Source: Pseudomonadota bacterium (GTDB taxonomy: Bacteria; Myxococcota_A; Polyangia; Polyangiales; Sandaracinaceae). Taken from it: a stretch of 6,073 nucleotides of DNA. The stretch's first letter is position 1, and each line of letters opens with the position of its first letter. Shown in pieces: positions 5,404 through 6,073 of the stretch. The notes beneath the pieces were generated by a model, which saw only the letters and a list, made by a program, of their open reading frames with translations, was not told where the DNA came from and ran no database searches. The position numbers and the translations under genes are program-made. The stretch is from contig JAEZBP010000909.1 in assembly GCA_023427125.1 (NCBI GenBank), forward strand, positions 1 through 6,073. Direction: 5' to 3'.

Positions 5404-6073
5404 TCAGATCTCGCGCCGCACGACCGCGACGCCGTCGGTGACCCGGTCGCTCGGGTGCACGATGACCTCGTCGCCCTCCTCGAGGCCCGCGCGCACCTCG
5501 ACCTCGACGCCGTTGCGCGCGCCGGTCTCGATCGGCACGCGCGTCGCGACGCCCTCGCGCGCGACCATGACCGCCCAGCCCTCGTCGAGCCGGAACACCG
5601 CCGTCGACGGAACGATGAGCACGCCCTCGACCTCCGACACCACGATGCGCGCCTCCACGCGGAAGCCGTCTCCGAGCGCCGCCCAGCGCTCGCGCGGCGT
5701 GTCGAGATCGATGAGCACGTTCACGCGCTGCTCCTCGACGCCGAGCGCCGACACCTGCGTGAACGCCGAGGGCTCGATGATGCGCACCCTCCCCTCCAGC
5801 GCCTCGCCGCCGCCCCAGCGATCGAGCGTCACCCGCGCGCCGATGGGGATCCGCACCGCGTCGCTCGTGAGCACGTCGACCGCGATCTCGAGCGCCCCCG
5901 GATCGCCGAGCTCGAGGAGCGACGCCCCGGCCTGCACCACGCCCGCGCTCTCCTGGATGACCCTCAGCACCACGCCGTCGACCGGCGCCGTCACCTCGAG
6001 CTGCTCCTGCTCGGCGGAGGCCACCCGCGGCTCGAAGCGGCCGAGCGCGGCGCGCGCGACCTCGGCCTCGTGC
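5404..6073 (-). CDS. HlyD/MacA-type efflux periplasmic adaptor, C-terminal part (5' end outside window)
   Basis: The window holds the last 222 residues of a membrane-fusion (adaptor) protein that joins an inner-membrane ABC or RND pump to an outer-membrane channel. The frame is open to the edge, so the GTG at 6024 is an internal codon and not the start. Numbering from the first residue in the window, 1-24 (HEAEVARAALGRFEP...) are the end of the coiled-coil hairpin. Residues 25-57 (LEVTAPVDGVVLRV ... LLELG) are the second half of the lipoyl-like domain. About 58-140 form the beta-barrel, with the signature ALGVEEQRVNV, and about 141-222 (VLIVPSTAVF ... EEGDEVIVHPSD) are the membrane-proximal domain. 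Full-length members usually have 350-420 residues, so roughly half is missing only because of the window. The ALGVEEQRVNV signature suggests a MacA-like adaptor of an ABC exporter rather than an RND system, but the partner pump is not in view and the cargo is unknown. Confidence 0.9.
   Translation of the reverse strand, partial: HEAEVARAALGRFEPRVASAEQEQLEVTAPVDGVVLRVIQESAGVVQAGASLLELGDPGALEIAVDVLTSDAVRIPIGARVTLDRWGGGEALEGRVRIIEPSAFTQVSALGVEEQRVNVLIDLDTPRERWAALGDGFRVEARIVVSEVEGVLIVPSTAVFRLDEGWAVMVAREGVATRVPIETGARNGVEVEVRAGLEEGDEVIVHPSDRVTDGVAVVRREI

Overview
The window is very GC-rich DNA with third codon positions almost all G or C, and every convincing gene lies on the minus strand. It encodes two lipoproteins with Asp/Gly/Ala-rich linkers after the lipidated cysteine. 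One of them has disulfide-type cysteine modules, an FG-GAP propeller and a CARDB domain. This style is characteristic of Myxococcota, and a Sandaracinus-like or other Polyangia-type genome is my best guess (an inference from style; no marker gene is present).

Read along the minus strand (right to left), the layout is as follows. (1) At 6073-5404 lies the C-terminal part of a HlyD/MacA-type periplasmic adaptor of an efflux pump, cut by the window edge. (2) At 5403-5064 lies a 340-bp intergenic region holding a cluster of imperfect palindromes. Three share the core CTTCGACTACGC...GCTCAG. Their outer stems differ in sequence but keep pairing, and two of them carry an extra, unrelated hairpin at the same internal position. 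(3) At 5063-2616 is an 815-residue lipoprotein: five cysteine-rich modules, then seven or eight FG-GAP-like blades with calcium-loop motifs, then CARDB. (4) At 2619-1912 is a 235-residue protein resembling degenerate metallo-beta-lactamase-fold DUF4336 proteins; its GTG start overlaps the previous stop (GTGA). (5) At 1864-62 is a 600-residue GH31 glycosidase lipoprotein that lacks the usual N-terminal beta-sandwich. (6) At 60-1 there may be the first codons of another minus-strand gene.

Genes 3-5 look like one transcription unit: the first pair overlap by 4 bases and the second pair are 47 bases apart. Two of the three products are predicted to be exported and lipid-anchored, so the unit probably combines an envelope-attached adhesion/display protein, a cytosolic MBL-like protein and an envelope-attached glycosidase. 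No common pathway can be proven from the sequence. The adaptor gene belongs to a different unit, separated by the palindrome cluster.

The least explained part of the window is the palindrome cluster. The Cys-module/propeller/CARDB lipoprotein and the N-truncated GH31 enzyme are the most interesting proteins.
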